DNA from: Cristatella mucedo
Lineage: Eukaryota; Bryozoa; Phylactolaemata; Cristatellidae
Direction of reading: 5' to 3'
DNA: 64,000 bases
Assembly: GCA_009760855.2 (NCBI GenBank)
Contig: WPIO01000063.1
Location: forward strand, 1,361,001 to 1,425,000
Shown here: positions 1 through 30,524 of the stretch, piece by piece
Numbering within the stretch: position 1 is the first letter of the stretch
Layout: every line of letters starts with the position of its first letter
Notes under the pieces: model-generated
What the model was told of the DNA's origin: nothing
What the model saw: the letters and a program-made list of their open reading frames with translations, nothing else
Databases searched by the model: none
Translations under genes and position numbers: made by a program

Positions 1-330
1 TGAGACAGAAGATTTGTTCTGCAGGTCGTAGACTATGGAATTCACTTCCACAATTCTTATCTTCTTCCATCATAGTCTCTACTGCTGCCGACTATGGCAC
101 ATTCTTTCCCGCCGTCCTGAGCTGCTACTTCCCTGCTACTCATTACCTCAACTGCTCTTTTGATCCAGCTATACTTTCTCTTTGTTTCGTGAGATGAAGT
201 CTGTTGGCTAGCGAAAGCCACTTAGGCTTTGAGTGGGCTGGGAAAGAAAATACGTGTGCATCACCCACTTAGTCTTTATGGCTTTGTGGGGTTTCAAAGT
301 GGAGATACATTACACTACCACTAGCAGTAG
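1..330 (+). mobile_element. LINE family A 3' tail fragment
   Basis: Matches the end of the copy at 21530-23800: the GRLW-equivalent start, the TTTGTTTCGTGAGATGAAGT stretch, then CTTTATGGCTTTGTGG and GAGATACATTACA. It is 5'-truncated by the window edge. Confidence 0.75.
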
Positions 331-454
331 ACAATAAAGAACTTGCTCTTGCAGGAATCAAACCCACGACCTAGGTCGTGAAGTGCAAGCTATTGTGGGC
401 TGCAGACTTCAAGAAAGTGCCCAGGATTGAAATTACCCCACGCTTGCATTGCAG

Positions 455-18949
<18,495 letters not shown>

Positions 18950-18999
18950 CCTGCCGATTGTGTTTTGCAATGCCATAGAACTGTAAGGCGTCTGCGTGG

Positions 19000-21257
19000 T
19001 TTAAAGCGAGCTACCAACACAGTTGTGTGCACGTCCATAATTCGACTTGATAGTGCTATGCATTCTGCCTTAGATTTTGCCAGCTATTCTTAAGGCTTTC
19101 TCGAATAGCTGATTGCATTTCACTGCCTGCATGTGGGAGAAAGCTATTGCTAGTTGAAATGTATTATAATGAAAGTATGGGTGACTCTTAGTGTGCAATA
19201 CAATCACTCTCGCTGATGGTGATGCTAATACGTGTTACAGTCGTTCACCTCCGGCAATCACCTGTCAAAGTATGAACTGATGGCTGCTGCAGTTCCAGCC
19301 GTTGGCTTTCAAGGTCGCTACCGAGGCGGCTGCTAGTAGACGGTCTCAGTTGTGTCAGCAGACGGCGCTGACTAACATCAGCTTGAATCATGCCAATCGC
19401 ATTACATTTCCGACAAATATTCTGTCTGATGCAAGAGCCTTCGAAACGCTGGTCCGTTCTTGACGTGTGCTTACATGCATCGCACGAGTACCATAATTTA
19501 GAAGCCTATAGTACTACTTTGCTTGGTGGGGTTGTTTGAAATGTTTATGCTGCACATTGACGTTACTGCTAGCTGTAGCTTGTGCCTTTGGAACAGGACA
19601 CCTAGATTTCGTACAGATGCTACAGAAAATATGATGGCAGAGCCGATTTTTAGCTATAGGTTTTCCAATCTCTTAATCACACTTGGTTTGCCCATAACTA
19701 CTAAGTGGCTTTTACTCAATTTAAGGAAGTTTGCTGCAAATATCATCCTCACATGCAGCTAGGGAGTTGAGAGAAAGCTACGTGCTGGAGGGATCAAAGC
19801 TAACGTACAACTGAGTCTAATCTGTATAGAAGTGAAAGCCTTGGTTGTGCTTGGCAATCTTGACTTGGGAGGGCAGCTTATGCGGTTGTCCAATGAAAGG
19901 TCACTTTTGAGCTGGACATCCAGGTTTCGTACAGATACTGCAGGAGATACGGTTGTCGAGCCCATTTTGAAGATGGTTCCATCTGCACCAAGACCTGGTA
20001 AAAGCTATGGTTTTCGGCTTCTTCCGAATTTGTCTAGGGCATGGCACTAGGTCATTTGCCAATCACTATTCCATCCCCTCACGAACATTAGACTATTTGT
20101 TCGTTTCGGGATTTAAAAACCTAAACAACGGCACAGCTAACCCCATGCATCTTAATTCTATAGTGTATGCCAGACATGTCAAAGCTGGGGTAGCTTCAGA
20201 GCTCATAAAAAGATGAGCTGTCAATCAGCAGGCCCCTATTTATAAGCTTCACTGAACAAACGTTATATAAACCCAAAAAGTGAATCCAAAAAATACGTCA
20301 GCATTCCTTCGAATGCATAGCAATCCATAGCGACCTAAAGCTCGTGCTTTTCTGCTGCTTCTTCTAGTTCATCCTGCGAAAGCTGAATGGACTCAGCACA
20401 CTTATCTAAATCTGCGTTCTATCACGAATTGTGCTTCGGATAAAGCAGTGCCATGGTAGCCAGGCAAGTGGCTGGTATCCTGATGCTTCATCAATGATGC
20501 GTTAAGTCTGTACATACTTTCCTTTAGTCATTGCCCCTAAAAATCTCGATTCTTCATGAACTGGCTGTTACGTGGGAGGAAAACATGGACGTGGCTTGCA
20601 GCACAAGTACCGGTTCGCCATAAGGAGGACTTAGCTGATCAATGCAAGAGCAGTGTATGGAGGGAGGGAGCTATATGCAGTGGTTAGAGCTGGAGCTGGA
20701 GGCTATTAAATTAAAATGAATTGAGCCAATTTAGTACTTCATTTGTATAGCTGTAGAAGAGCCTTGGCGGCTGAAATGAGAAATAAATGACAAATTCCCC
20801 TTATCTCGGGGTAGACGCGTTTGGTGACTTGAGACGTTCTTTACACTGGCAGCGTCCCAAAGCAGATAGGTCAACGGCCGAGTGTACCAGCGTTCCCTAG
20901 CAGCATCCCACGAAATCGGGCCGGCCGTCAGAATCGGTTCACTCGCAACGATTGATGGCTGCGCCAGGGCCAATCGTACTCGCCAGACTAGGCCGGCCCA
21001 TTAGTGAGAGTCCGACGCTTTCTTTTTCTGTAGGCTCGCTGTAGCTCGGTTTTTGCCCAACTTCCGTGCAGCATCTGGAAGGCAGGCAGCGGCTGCTGGC
21101 CAGGACGTACGTAGGTCTACCGCAATTATCCCCGAATGGCCGTTGATGACCGGACGTCATGCGCCAGCCTCCTGGTTCCGATAATCGGTTTGCTGCTCAC
21201 TTTTCCTACACAGCGCGCTGTAGCATTCGCAACGCCACCGCCTCAGCGTCGCCAAGA
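19000..21257. other. Intergenic GTF3C1-Ly6 region
   Basis: Apart from the decayed LINE pieces at 19560-20010 and an S2-like remnant near 20740-20820, I see no coding or RNA feature. 20850-21250 is richer in G+C and precedes the predicted Ly6 signal-peptide exon, so it may hold its promoter. Confidence 0.4.
19560..20010 (-). mobile_element. Two decayed LINE RT fragments (family B-like)
   Basis: On the minus strand two similar stretches (about 19590-19745 and 19890-20010) translate to pieces around the RT segment after YADD, including VSVRNLDVQLKSDLSLDN. Both contain CCTAGATTTCGTACAGAT or a close variant, so they may be a duplication or two insertions. Confidence 0.55.
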
Positions 21258-24200
21258 ATGAAACACAGAACACCAGCCGAGATGCTGCCTTCACTGATCC
21301 CAAGCCCTGCATTCGCATTATGGCTAGCTGTGGCGATCTCAGGTAATCTTCGCCATGTTCTCCTTACCCTATCGCCTGCTACAATTTTTGTTAGTGCAAG
21401 AGCTTTCGAGTACATCGAATAGCTATAAGCTTAAGTATGGCTTCGAGTTTGCACTAATAACCCAGAAAACTGGCTTCCATAATGGCACGACCACCCAGAT
21501 GATCCCTTACCACGGTATATGTTTGTGATGCAGGCCTTCTTGATCTGCATTCAGACTCGACCGGCAGCCTCGATACCCTCACTGATGCGATGAACATGAC
21601 ACTCAGGAGTGCTCTTGACAAGTATGCTCCCGTTCGCTCTATCCGTGTTCAAAGTCGTCGAGATTGCTTTCAATTTACAAAAAAACTGCTTAAGATGCGC
21701 TGTGTTAAGTGCAGGCTGGAACGTCGTTTTAAGAAATCGGGGTCTGAGGCAGACCTAGTCAATTTTAAAGACTTCCTTCGAGTTTACACCCGAAAGCTTA
21801 AAAAAGCCAGGGCTTCTTTTTTCATTAGAAAACTGAATTCCTGCCAGTCGGACACTAAACAGATTTATAAGACAGTAAACCATTTACTGGCCAATGCTGC
21901 CAGGTCTGACTCCCCAGATATTAAGGGCTCAGCCGAAAAGTTTTCAGCCTTCTTTACTGAAAAAATTGTGCACATTCGTGCCTCCATTAAGCCCCCTCCG
22001 ACCAAAGCAATCGCCGTTCCTCAACCTGTGACCTTTCTTAAAAGGTTCTCTGATGTTTCTGCCTGTGATGTGGCTGCCTTAATAAAGTCTAGCAAAAAGA
22101 GCTCGTCTCCTGAAGACCCTATACCTTCATCTCTGTGGTCTTCACTTGCAGATCAACTTAGCCCTGCCATAACCAAGATTTTTAATGCTTCTTTGGGAAA
22201 AGGGGTCGTCCCCAAGTCCTTCAAATCGGCAATCGTTCGACCTATTCTTAAAAAGCCTGGATTAGACACAGAGGTCCTAGCAAACTATCGTCCAGTTTCC
22301 ATTCTTATCAAAGATTATTGAAAAAATTGTTGCTAAGCAGCTAGTTGAACACATTGAAAATAATGGAATGTCAGAAACATTTCAATCAGGTTTGAAGAGG
22401 CAGCACTCTACTGAAACTGCTCTCCTCCGTGTTAACAATGACATTCTACGTGGCAACGACGACGGGAATGTCACTGCCCTAGCTCTGCTAGATCTGTCTG
22501 CTGCCTTCGACACCATTGATCACGAAGTTCTGCTTGAACGACTGAGAACAACGATCGGTCTGGCAGACAAAGCACTGGCGTGGTTCAAATCATACTTGTC
22601 TGATCGTGTTCAATCCGTGTCGTGTGGGGGTCAGGTCTCAGACATGAGAAGGGTCACCTGTGGAGTCCCTCAAGGGTCTGTACTTGGTCCCTTGCTGTTC
22701 TCCATTTATACGCAACCTCTGGGAAAAGTTATTAAGGCCCATGGAATAGGATATCACTTCTATGCTGACGATACTCAGCTGTATTTGTCATTTAAACCGT
22801 CGGAATCTGCTGCAGCAACTGAGAAACTGAATGCTTGCCTTGCCGATATTCGATCCTGGATGTCGGAAAACTTCCTGAAATTAAATGACGATAAAACCGA
22901 ACTGCTTCTCATAGGACACCCTAAGCGTGTGGCTGGATTAAAAGGCCTTGCTGTTCTAATAGGTGATGCTATTGTGCGACCTTCACCACGTGCTCGAAAT
23001 GTATGAGTCGTTTTCGACAGCTGCCTCAATTTCAAAAGCTTCATTCAGAAGACTGCTTCTATAGCTAGCCATTACATCCGATCCCTATCCAAGATTAGAA
23101 GCTGTCTCCCACAGTGGCTTGTAAAAAATTTAACTAGCTCTTTAGTTCTGTCTCGGCTTGATTATTGTAATTCCCTTTTGGCTAGGCTACCAAAGAAAGC
23201 TATTATGCCACTACAGAGGACTATGAATATGGCTGCAAGGCTGGTCTTCAAGTCCCAGCGGTTTGAGCACGCGTCTCCTTTGCTGAAAGAGCTAGGATGG
23301 TTGCCGGTTGAGCAAAGGATACAGAGCAAAGTTCTTACGCTTACCCACAAGGCCCACCACGGCTTGGCTCCTTCGTACCTAGCTGAACTGCTGCATCAGT
23401 TTCAGCCTGTTCGCGCCCTCAGGTCCTGTGTGGACAATAAATTAGCCGTCCCATTCCTCCGCTTAGAGATAGTTGGTGACAGAAGCTTTAGCTCTGCAGG
23501 TCCTAGACTGTGGAACCCGCTTCTACAATTCTTACGCAACGACATCTACTCTCCAACTGCCGACTATGGCACATCTTTTTCAGCGGTCCTGAGCTGCTAA
23601 TTCTATGCTACTCACTACCTCAACTGCTCTCCTAACTCTGCTATGCTTGCCACTTTCTCTTTGTTGCGTGAGACGAAGTCTGTTGGGTACCGAATGCGTA
23701 CCGAAAGCCGCTTAGGCTGTGAGTGCGCTATACAAAACTCTCCTGGTCTTTATGACTTTGTGGAGTTACTGAAGGAGATACATTACATTACATTACATGA
23801 CCACCCTCGACGCAGCGACTGAGTGCCCAACAAATAGCGTTTCGCTCCAGGAATTTTAGACATAAGGTAAAGATAAGCAAAGTCAAGACAAATGCAAGAC
23901 GCGGTCACGCGGTCACGCGATATCCGCTTTCCTACCCGCTTCCTACCTACTCGAGTCTTCGGTGTATACGGCACCAATACAGCGGGGTGCGGTCCAAGTC
24001 CAATTTAGACGGTGATTCTTGCTTTCTACCAACTCGGGTCTTACTACGGTCTTCCGGCTTGTAGGACGGTTAGACGGCTGTCTCGCTCCAAGTCTGGCTT
24101 ACTAATCGCTCCGCCCACTGAGCATTCATGGGATAGCTGCAGCGTTGCTCTGCAGCTTGGCTTCACGAACGCAATTACCGATAAAATTAAACCTTTCCGC

Positions 24201-27200
24201 AATAGCCTTTATCACCCGCCGTCTCAAAATCTTATTCTTAAACTCTGAACTCAGTGCGTTCCATTAACAGGGACTCCCAGGAACGCATCGACGATTTCGC
24301 TCGTCAAGTCGTCAGCCATTCCTTTCACAGCATTGCAGTGGGCGTGGTGTGAACGACGTCCATGGTGGGTTACTGGCTAAGTCTTGGCTGAAAAAGTAGA
24401 ACCGGGTTCGGCTGCTGAGTCTTCGCCAAGTCTTTCCCTAAGTCTGGACCTCCCCCACGGTATTAGTGACGTATGCACCGAAGACTCGAGTTTGTAGAAA
24501 GCAAGACTCGCCGTCTAAACCAGGCTTTAGGGAAGACTTGGCAAAGACTCAGCCGCAAAACCCGGTCCTACTTTTTCAGCCACGACTTGGCCAGTGACCC
24601 GCCGAGGACGCCGTTCGGGCCACGCCCATCGGAAGGAGTGGCGGCGGGAGGGGGAGGGGTGAGGCTGAGGCTTGACCGGCGGCGGCGAACTTGTCGATGC
24701 CCAGCGTCGGTCGGTCGGTCGCATACGTTTGATGTGTGCTTGCAGCCTTCTGCTGGGGAGCGTCGGCGCTGAAATGCTACCAGTGCTCGTCGGCCGCCGA
24801 CCCCGGACAGCGAGTCTGCACGGGCTCCTCGCTGCCCTACAACCTCACGGCCGACGAGTGCCCCGTCGGCTATCGGTACTGCAGGGTGAGCGCGCTCGCT
24901 CGCCCGGCGCCGGCGGGCGCTGGCTGCTCGCGCGGGCGCTGCGCGCGCGAGCCGAAGCTTGGGCGGCTGCTCCCATGTGGGAAGCAGCACAACGATGAGC
25001 AGCCACCATTCCACCATTAGCAACTGCTCCGAGGTAGCAGCTTAGCAACTGCAGTTCCACAAGCAACGTAGACAGTCAACCGGCTTCGAAGCGCCTAATC
25101 ACTCGGTGAGTTCGCTGGCGATGCGTGCAGTTTTCAGACCTAGCGTGGCTACGCAGAACTCGAGAGAGATCTGACGATCTTGCCCTTACGACTCGTACCA
25201 AATCCAGAGCTAATTGGGCTTCCATAATAATAATAATACATTTGTAAGCACTCTCAGAGAACTGAACCTCTTTCTAGGCACTTTACAGATGCTGCACATA
25301 AGGCATTACCAAATGTTTGGGGGTAACGTCCACAAGCAGCGGTATTGCAGATAATAAATACCTGCCGAGCAAAACTACTGCTCACGGATACAATCCATGC
25401 AGATTCCTGTTTTAATTGGCTCTGTCACTGGCACATGTGTACTCCATCTAATGCTCCATCTCTTGTCAGCACTGCCTTTGAAAAACCCTCTCGCGAGAAC
25501 TGACATTGCCTGCACTGGAACGTCATGATCCAGCGGTAACTTCGGGTCATGGTGCTGACAGCCGACGGATTTCCCGCGACTTGTTCCCACGGAGTGCACA
25601 CGGTGTGACAGAGCACTCAAAAGATCTTAGTCGATTTAATAGCCTCATTTGCATTGCGGCTGAACAGCCTTATCGGCTATTCCCACCGGTTGCAGTTTGC
25701 AATAAAGCATCGCCCAAGTGGAGGATTCGAACCCACGACCGAGGTCGTGAAGATCGGGTGGCTTACCCCGTTGGCTATCGCGGTGCAGTAACGAGCTGCC
25801 AAGCTTTGAGCAGCCGGCTAACGGCTCATCTTGCATCAATCGGCACCGGCGAGGTGGCAGCAGATCGTGCAGAAACTGGTGGCGCATTAAAAACTCGACC
25901 AGCTGGTCTCCCTTCCCATACGATTCATAGTCGGGGCCCCCTCAACACGATTCGTAGTCGGGCCCCCTCCATACGATTCGTAGTCGGGCCCCCTCCACCC
26001 TATGGTCGTGTTTCACAAACGGTATGCATCAAAAGTGCCAAGAGAGAGATAAATTGTATACGGTGTTTTACAAATGTATTACTATTACTATGACTCAACC
26101 GATCGGCGCTGCGGGAGGGAGCAGGCCTCGCCCTCTGCACACAGGTCAGCCACGTGGGTGGTCCCGGCAGACAGACGTACAAAGGACCCAACGCCCACCT
26201 ACCTCGGCTAAAGTCTCGACTAGGGTATAACCTGCGTCTGCAGCTTGGGTTCTTGCGATCCTGGGTGCGAATCGGCTGTGCAGCTGCGATTTCCTACGAC
26301 CGTTCGGTGGGTATCGGCAGCCTAATTAACGTCAAACGTCAAACACGGATCTTCCGAAGCCGTTCGAGCCTTTCACAAGCAAGGTCGGGGGGGGGGCAGG
26401 TGCAGGGCGGGGAGCCGAATGAGACAGGTGCATGGCCTCTCTCCTCTCCCCTCCCTCCCCCCAGCCCGAGGAGTCCCCCCGAAGTTGACCGAACAACGGT
26501 GAAGGACGCACGGGCACGCCTCAGAGGCCACCTCAGAGAATGTGCGAGAGTCGCGAGGGCGTGGAGCCAGCCGCTCGGCCTCCCGAACCCCCTTCTGCCG
26601 AAAGCGGCCGCCGAGATGTGGTGTACGTGCGAGCTTCTAGCACGCTGCCGCCCGTTCATAGGGTTGCAGCTGACGTCGCACCGACTTGGCGAAACGCCAG
26701 TTACTGGCGTATGCAGGTTGCTAAAGACAAAGTGGGCCCGCTTCCTTCACTGACTGCAACGCGTCCGTGGCATCGACGATAGTACTTCGAAGGCTGTTTA
26801 TCTAGGCTGGATTAGTGCCGTTCAGTTTTGGCCGGGTTGCCGGGAAGGCATCAAGTCTCTGAGGCCGGTTGTGAGCCAATAGATCCCCGAGGTTCAACCT
26901 TTGCTGAAGGAGCTGCGATGGCTCCCGGCGGTCGATAAGCAGATACGGGGGCAAAATTCTTTCTCTGACCCTTAAGGTCATGGTCACGGTTTGGCTCCTC
27001 CAGTGCCGATGGAACTGCTGCACCAGTTTCAGCCTCCTCGTCCTCTCAGGTTCCTAATGGACATTGAATAAGCTGTACCGATTCTTGGCTCGAAAACCGT
27101 CGGTAACAGAAGCTTTTGCTCAAGAGGTCCTAGGCTGTGGAACTAACGGCACAAATTTTACGAAACGACAACTACTCTCCTGCTGCCGGCTCATCCTTTC

Positions 27201-29656
27201 CCGCGGTCATGAGCTGCTACTTGCACTCTACTCACTTCCTCGACTGTTCTCTCGACTCAGCTATGCGTCTCATTTTCTTTGTTTCGTGGAATGAAGTCTG
27301 TTGACAAGCGTGTGCACACCAAATGCCGGTTATGCTTTGCATGTATGTGTGTATGTATCTCCGTCAGTAACTCCACAAAGTCATAAAGACCACGTGGGTG
27401 TTACGAAGGAGAGTTTTGTATGGCGCACTCCCAGCCTAAGCGGCTTTCGGTATGCATTTGGGAGCCAACAGACTTCATCTCACGCAACAAAGAGAAAGTG
27501 GGAAGCATAGCACAGACTGGAGAGCAGTTGAGATAGTGAGTAGCATGGAAGTAGCAGCTCAGGACCGCTGAAAAGGATGAGCCATAGTCGGCAGTAGGAG
27601 AGTAGTTGTCGTTGCGTAAGAAGCTCTCAGACCAATGCCCAAAATATTCCTTGGCTCCACGGAGTTACGCATGGAGATGCAGTACATTATGTCGGGCCAA
27701 CTGGGCTTGAGCTTTCAGAGCTACATTCTTGAGGGGCATGTGACCCCTTCTAAAAATGTTTCTGGCTTCCCCCACAGGCTTTGCTAAGCTTTCCGCCGAA
27801 GGTTCAGTGGAAAGCCTCGTTACCCCTCTCTCTGAGCCAGCCTGGTAGCTCACCATTGGAAGGCTCGCAGACCCCCTCCTCTCCCCTCCTCCGTTCCAGT
27901 TACAGCTAAAGTGACATGTCGGAAGAGGTACCTCACTCAGGCTGACAATAATAGTAGATGCTAGAAGGTTAATATCATAATAATAAGAATTTTTACTGCG
28001 TCCTCGGAGAACTAAATCACTATTCTCAAAGCACTTTCTAGGCACTATGCTGCAAAAGAAGCATGTCCATTTGTTGCGAAGAACGTGCAAGTCATCATCA
28101 CACATAAGCAAACAATGGACCGTTCGTTCGGATGGAGCAAATGCTGTGACGGCAATGTTCGTTTTCAGCTTCTTTTTAAATGTCAAGTTAATTGATGCCG
28201 TGACGTCAGTCGATAGTGACTTCACGACTTAGGGAGCATAAGAGCTCACGGCAGGATCTCCAATAGTTTAGAGGTTAGAGCTTAGTATAGAGGCACAGAA
28301 ATACGACTTGAGATGAAGCCTGTTGGCTATCGAGTGTGTACCTAAAGTCGCTTAGGTCTGCGGTGGTGCGATGCTCCGCCTGATGAGAAAGTACATCGGA
28401 TAGATGGGCATGAACGAGAGACTGAATTGACTCAAATGTGAAAAGTGAGTGAAAGAACCCTGAAGTCGATACATGGCTTGATGGCAGAGTAAGTGGGGGT
28501 GAGTGAGAAATGGTGCAATGTGGCAGTCAAGATGGTCATAAAGTCAAGCCTGGCTTCAGAATTTGGGTTAATTGTAAGCCTCTTGTTGCACAGGCGTAGA
28601 TACCTGCAAGTATAGTGAGTTACGTATGTCTAGACGGGATGTCGAGAATGCATGTACTAAGTGGCTGCAGTCTCCTTATTCAAGCAGGCCCGAGTTTTCG
28701 CAATCTTACCAAGCTAAAAGTAGGCAGACTTGACTGCGGAATCAAAGTGGTCGTCAAATGAAAAGTTATTTTGGAACACGACACCTAGATTGGGAATAGA
28801 TATTACAAGAGATAAGCCAGCCAAGCCCATTTCGAGAGCGAGGCTTTCGATCTGTGACTAAAACTAGGTTTGCCCATAGTTAGTAGGGGTTGACCAATCA
28901 TGAGAGGGCTGTAGGGAGTAGTAGGCATATGCCTCCTTCGCATTGGCACTAAGGATCAGTTTTGCTATACCCTGCCTTATGGCATGTACATGTGTACAAC
29001 GGATCATTCCTTGGCTCGCCTGATATTTTTATGGAAGCTTGTGCACATAAGCTACCAGACACTCAATGTCTCCCAAGAAAATATAAACTCTGCTGAGGTT
29101 ACATTGGGTTTATATAGCGATTCACCGGAGGCAGAAAGTTGTAGGTCGGGCCAGGAGCGAAACCTGTCCTGTCGGCGTTGGCTATAGAACGTAGAGCCGG
29201 ATGTATAACCATCACTAAGCAACGGCCACGAGCTATGCTTCGACATTGGCCAGTTCGATTGATCGTACGAGATTTTAAAGGTGTATTACGGGCAATAAAG
29301 CCGCCTGGCGCACTCAGCTGCAGCTGTTCAAGATGGGGCGGATTGTTCCACTATATTTCCTTTGGCACTCGTACGCTTGTCGCCTCCGAAGCTGTACGTG
29401 CATGTGCGATTTCCCACCGCCGTTATCCTTCTGGTCTTCGTAGATGATGGTCTATCAAGCATTCCTCGGAAAAGCACCCACCTTCGTGTCACGGTCTTGC
29501 AGCCAGGCTTGCCTTAAATCTCAATCCAGCACTGGCGGGGCGAGTTTGTTCTGCTGCGATCAGGACGGATGCAATCGCCAGTGGATGCTCCGCCAAGAGA
29601 AGGCAAACTTACTCACCATTTTGTCACCTTGGCTAATAAATATTGTCCTCCAGTAA
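21258..29656 (+). CDS. Ly6/uPAR-family GPI-anchored three-finger protein, three exons
   Basis: Exons 21258-21342, 24746-24885 and 29444-29656 join in phases 1 and 0 to give 145 residues. Exon 1 encodes a start Met and a hydrophobic signal peptide (AFALWLAVAIS). Exon 2 begins the mature three-finger domain with LKCYQC and ends in ECPVGYRYCR. Exon 3 has RSCSQAC, then FCCDQDGCN, the Ly6 C-terminal signature, and then a hydrophobic tail (LLTILSPWLINIVLQ) typical of GPI attachment. The mature part has ten cysteines in the Ly6 order. The predicted product is a cell-surface or secreted protein; the ligand is unknown. An AATAAA lies near 29740, about 85 bp past the stop. Intron 1 contains a LINE and a foldback element. 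The signal-peptide exon is the least certain part, supported by phase and hydrophobicity. Confidence 0.82.
21530..23800 (+). mobile_element. LINE family A (CR1/L2/Jockey-like), 5'-truncated copy with most of the reverse transcriptase
   Basis: This is the largest LINE copy and it sits in intron 1 of the Ly6 gene. It begins in the endonuclease-RT linker (LDKYAPVRSI), so the endonuclease is missing. RT motifs follow in order: NYRPVS (about 22285), LLDLSAAFDTIDHEVL, GVPQGSVLGPLLF, FYADDTQLYL, then the long C-terminal domain (RLDYCNSLLARLP, SPLLKELGWLPVEQRI). Two breaks are visible: a small deletion or frameshift just after NYRPVS near 22300, and a TGA at 23004 where family members normally have Gly. 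The 3' end is noncoding with a short ACATT repeat at 23783-23800. The copy is inactive. Confidence 0.9.
23949..24602. repeat. Foldback structure with nested inverted repeats
   Basis: 24368-24446 is a near-perfect reverse complement of 24521-24600, both about 80 bp, around a 75-bp loop. 24004-24042 is also a reverse complement of 24481-24519, and 23949-23972 matches 24471-24491 in reverse. The set lies between the LINE and Ly6 exon 2. Confidence 0.7.
25225..25300 (-). mobile_element. Short LINE family B tail
   Basis: ATAATAATAATACATTTG then CTCTTTCTAGGCACTTTACA: the reversed L2-like tail, in Ly6 intron 2. A similar short piece lies at 53010-53075. Confidence 0.65.
25640..25800 (-). mobile_element. 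S2 SINE, minus strand, decayed
   Basis: GCGGCTGAACAGCCTTATCG, CCACCGGTTGCAGTTTGCAA, GGATTCGAACCCACGACCGA and GGCTTACCCCGTTGGCTATC, in Ly6 intron 2. Confidence 0.65.
25917..26010. repeat. Short tandem repeat, about 26-28 bp, three units
   Basis: Unit ACGATTCGTAGTCGGGCCCC with a CTCCAT-type spacer, three copies; the first unit has CATAG and an extra G. Confidence 0.85.
26890..27680. mobile_element. Two LINE family A tails in tail-to-tail arrangement
   Basis: 26890-27340 is a plus-strand copy (RT C-terminus, then TTTCGTGGAATGAAGTCTG). 27345-27680 is a minus-strand copy of the same tail (GTATCTCCGTCAGTAACTCC, then GACTTCATCTCACGCAACAA). They abut almost directly and form a large imperfect palindrome in intron 2 of the Ly6 gene. 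Confidence 0.75.
27975..28890 (-). mobile_element. LINE family B copy, decayed, in Ly6 intron 2
   Basis: Starts with the reversed tail (CCTCGGAGAACTAAATCACT, CTTTCTAGGCACTATGCTGC). Read leftward on the minus strand it continues through the RT C-terminus to the segment at about 28730-28870 that matches those at 19590 and 42190. Confidence 0.6.
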
Positions 29657-30143
29657 GCCTCGGCTGTCTGGATGCTGTCATTCTAACTCCGGACATTGCG
29701 CTCGGCTGGCGCTAATTGCTGCATCAATCGGGCCCGCCAAATAAATATCGCATGGCTCTACGGCTAAAGTGAATTGAGTGCCTACGAGCGCCGAAGCAGC
29801 ACTGCGAATACGTATGCACTGCCTGACGTAGTGCCGGCTGCTTTTGGAGAGATTACTCCAACGTTCACAGAATTGCAAGACGGCAAAGATCCGCGATCGA
29901 CGGCACCTGCCTATACTCTGGTCTCAGGGGCCTTACTGCGAAAATAACCGCAATCCTCAGCAATCATGTGCACTGACCATTAAGGAACGGGCTTTCTAAC
30001 TGTCGCATGCAGTTAACTATATTCCAGCATTCTGCAGTGGACCATAGCTTGATTGGTCCGGCTTTGTTTACTGCCTTTGACAGAACTATCTGCCAGCTGC
30101 ATATCGTACTCTATGTTGCCTATTTTAGGTTTGTCACATTTGT

Positions 30144-30518
30144 TTAAGAAAATTGCAACCAGGAGCCCAGTCCCATTTGTTCACAGTACCAATCTTTAGG
30201 GTGCTCAGGGTTTACATCCTTCATTCCGAAGCTCATAGCCATTTGCCAAGCAGTTCCATCTATTGGAAGTTGGCAAATTAGGATTTTACCAGACAGGATG
30301 CTGTACAGGTTGACGAATTGAACTGCAACAAACACAGCATGAACAGTAGTGATTAAAACTCGGCGTACAATAACTACAGGATAAATCGGTTTATTCAGCA
30401 AATCGACTAGAGCACTCACGACGAATCGAGGGGGTCCCGTCCCTTCACCACAATTCTGCTTCCTGCCTGCCGTGGGACAGGCTGCTTCCATAAATATACC
30501 GATCAAGCAGTGGGCCAT
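30144..30518 (-). CDS. Unassigned 124-codon ORF with a hydrophobic segment
   Basis: An intact frame lying alone in intergenic DNA. It has a Pro/Gly-rich start, a hydrophobic region (about residues 35-72, containing RRVLITTVHAVFVAVQFVN) and a C-terminal part with PIDGTAWQMAMSFGMK and EHPKDWYCEQMG. Composition looks like a real small membrane protein rather than a repeat shadow, and no microsatellite underlies it. I do not recognise the family. The layout loosely recalls small respiratory-complex accessory subunits, but no signature residues support that. It could be a retrocopy, a last exon (a possible acceptor precedes residue 25 on the minus strand) or chance. A LINE fragment begins next to its 5' end. 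Confidence 0.35.
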   Translation of the reverse strand: MAHCLIGIFMEAACPTAGRKQNCGEGTGPPRFVVSALVDLLNKPIYPVVIVRRVLITTVHAVFVAVQFVNLYSILSGKILICQLPIDGTAWQMAMSFGMKDVNPEHPKDWYCEQMGLGSWLQFS

Positions 30519-30524
30519 CCGGCC

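Noticed and set aside
24473-25066. Other open frames around Ly6 exon 2
   Set aside because: They are out of phase with the exon, partly cover the foldback and come from high GC content.
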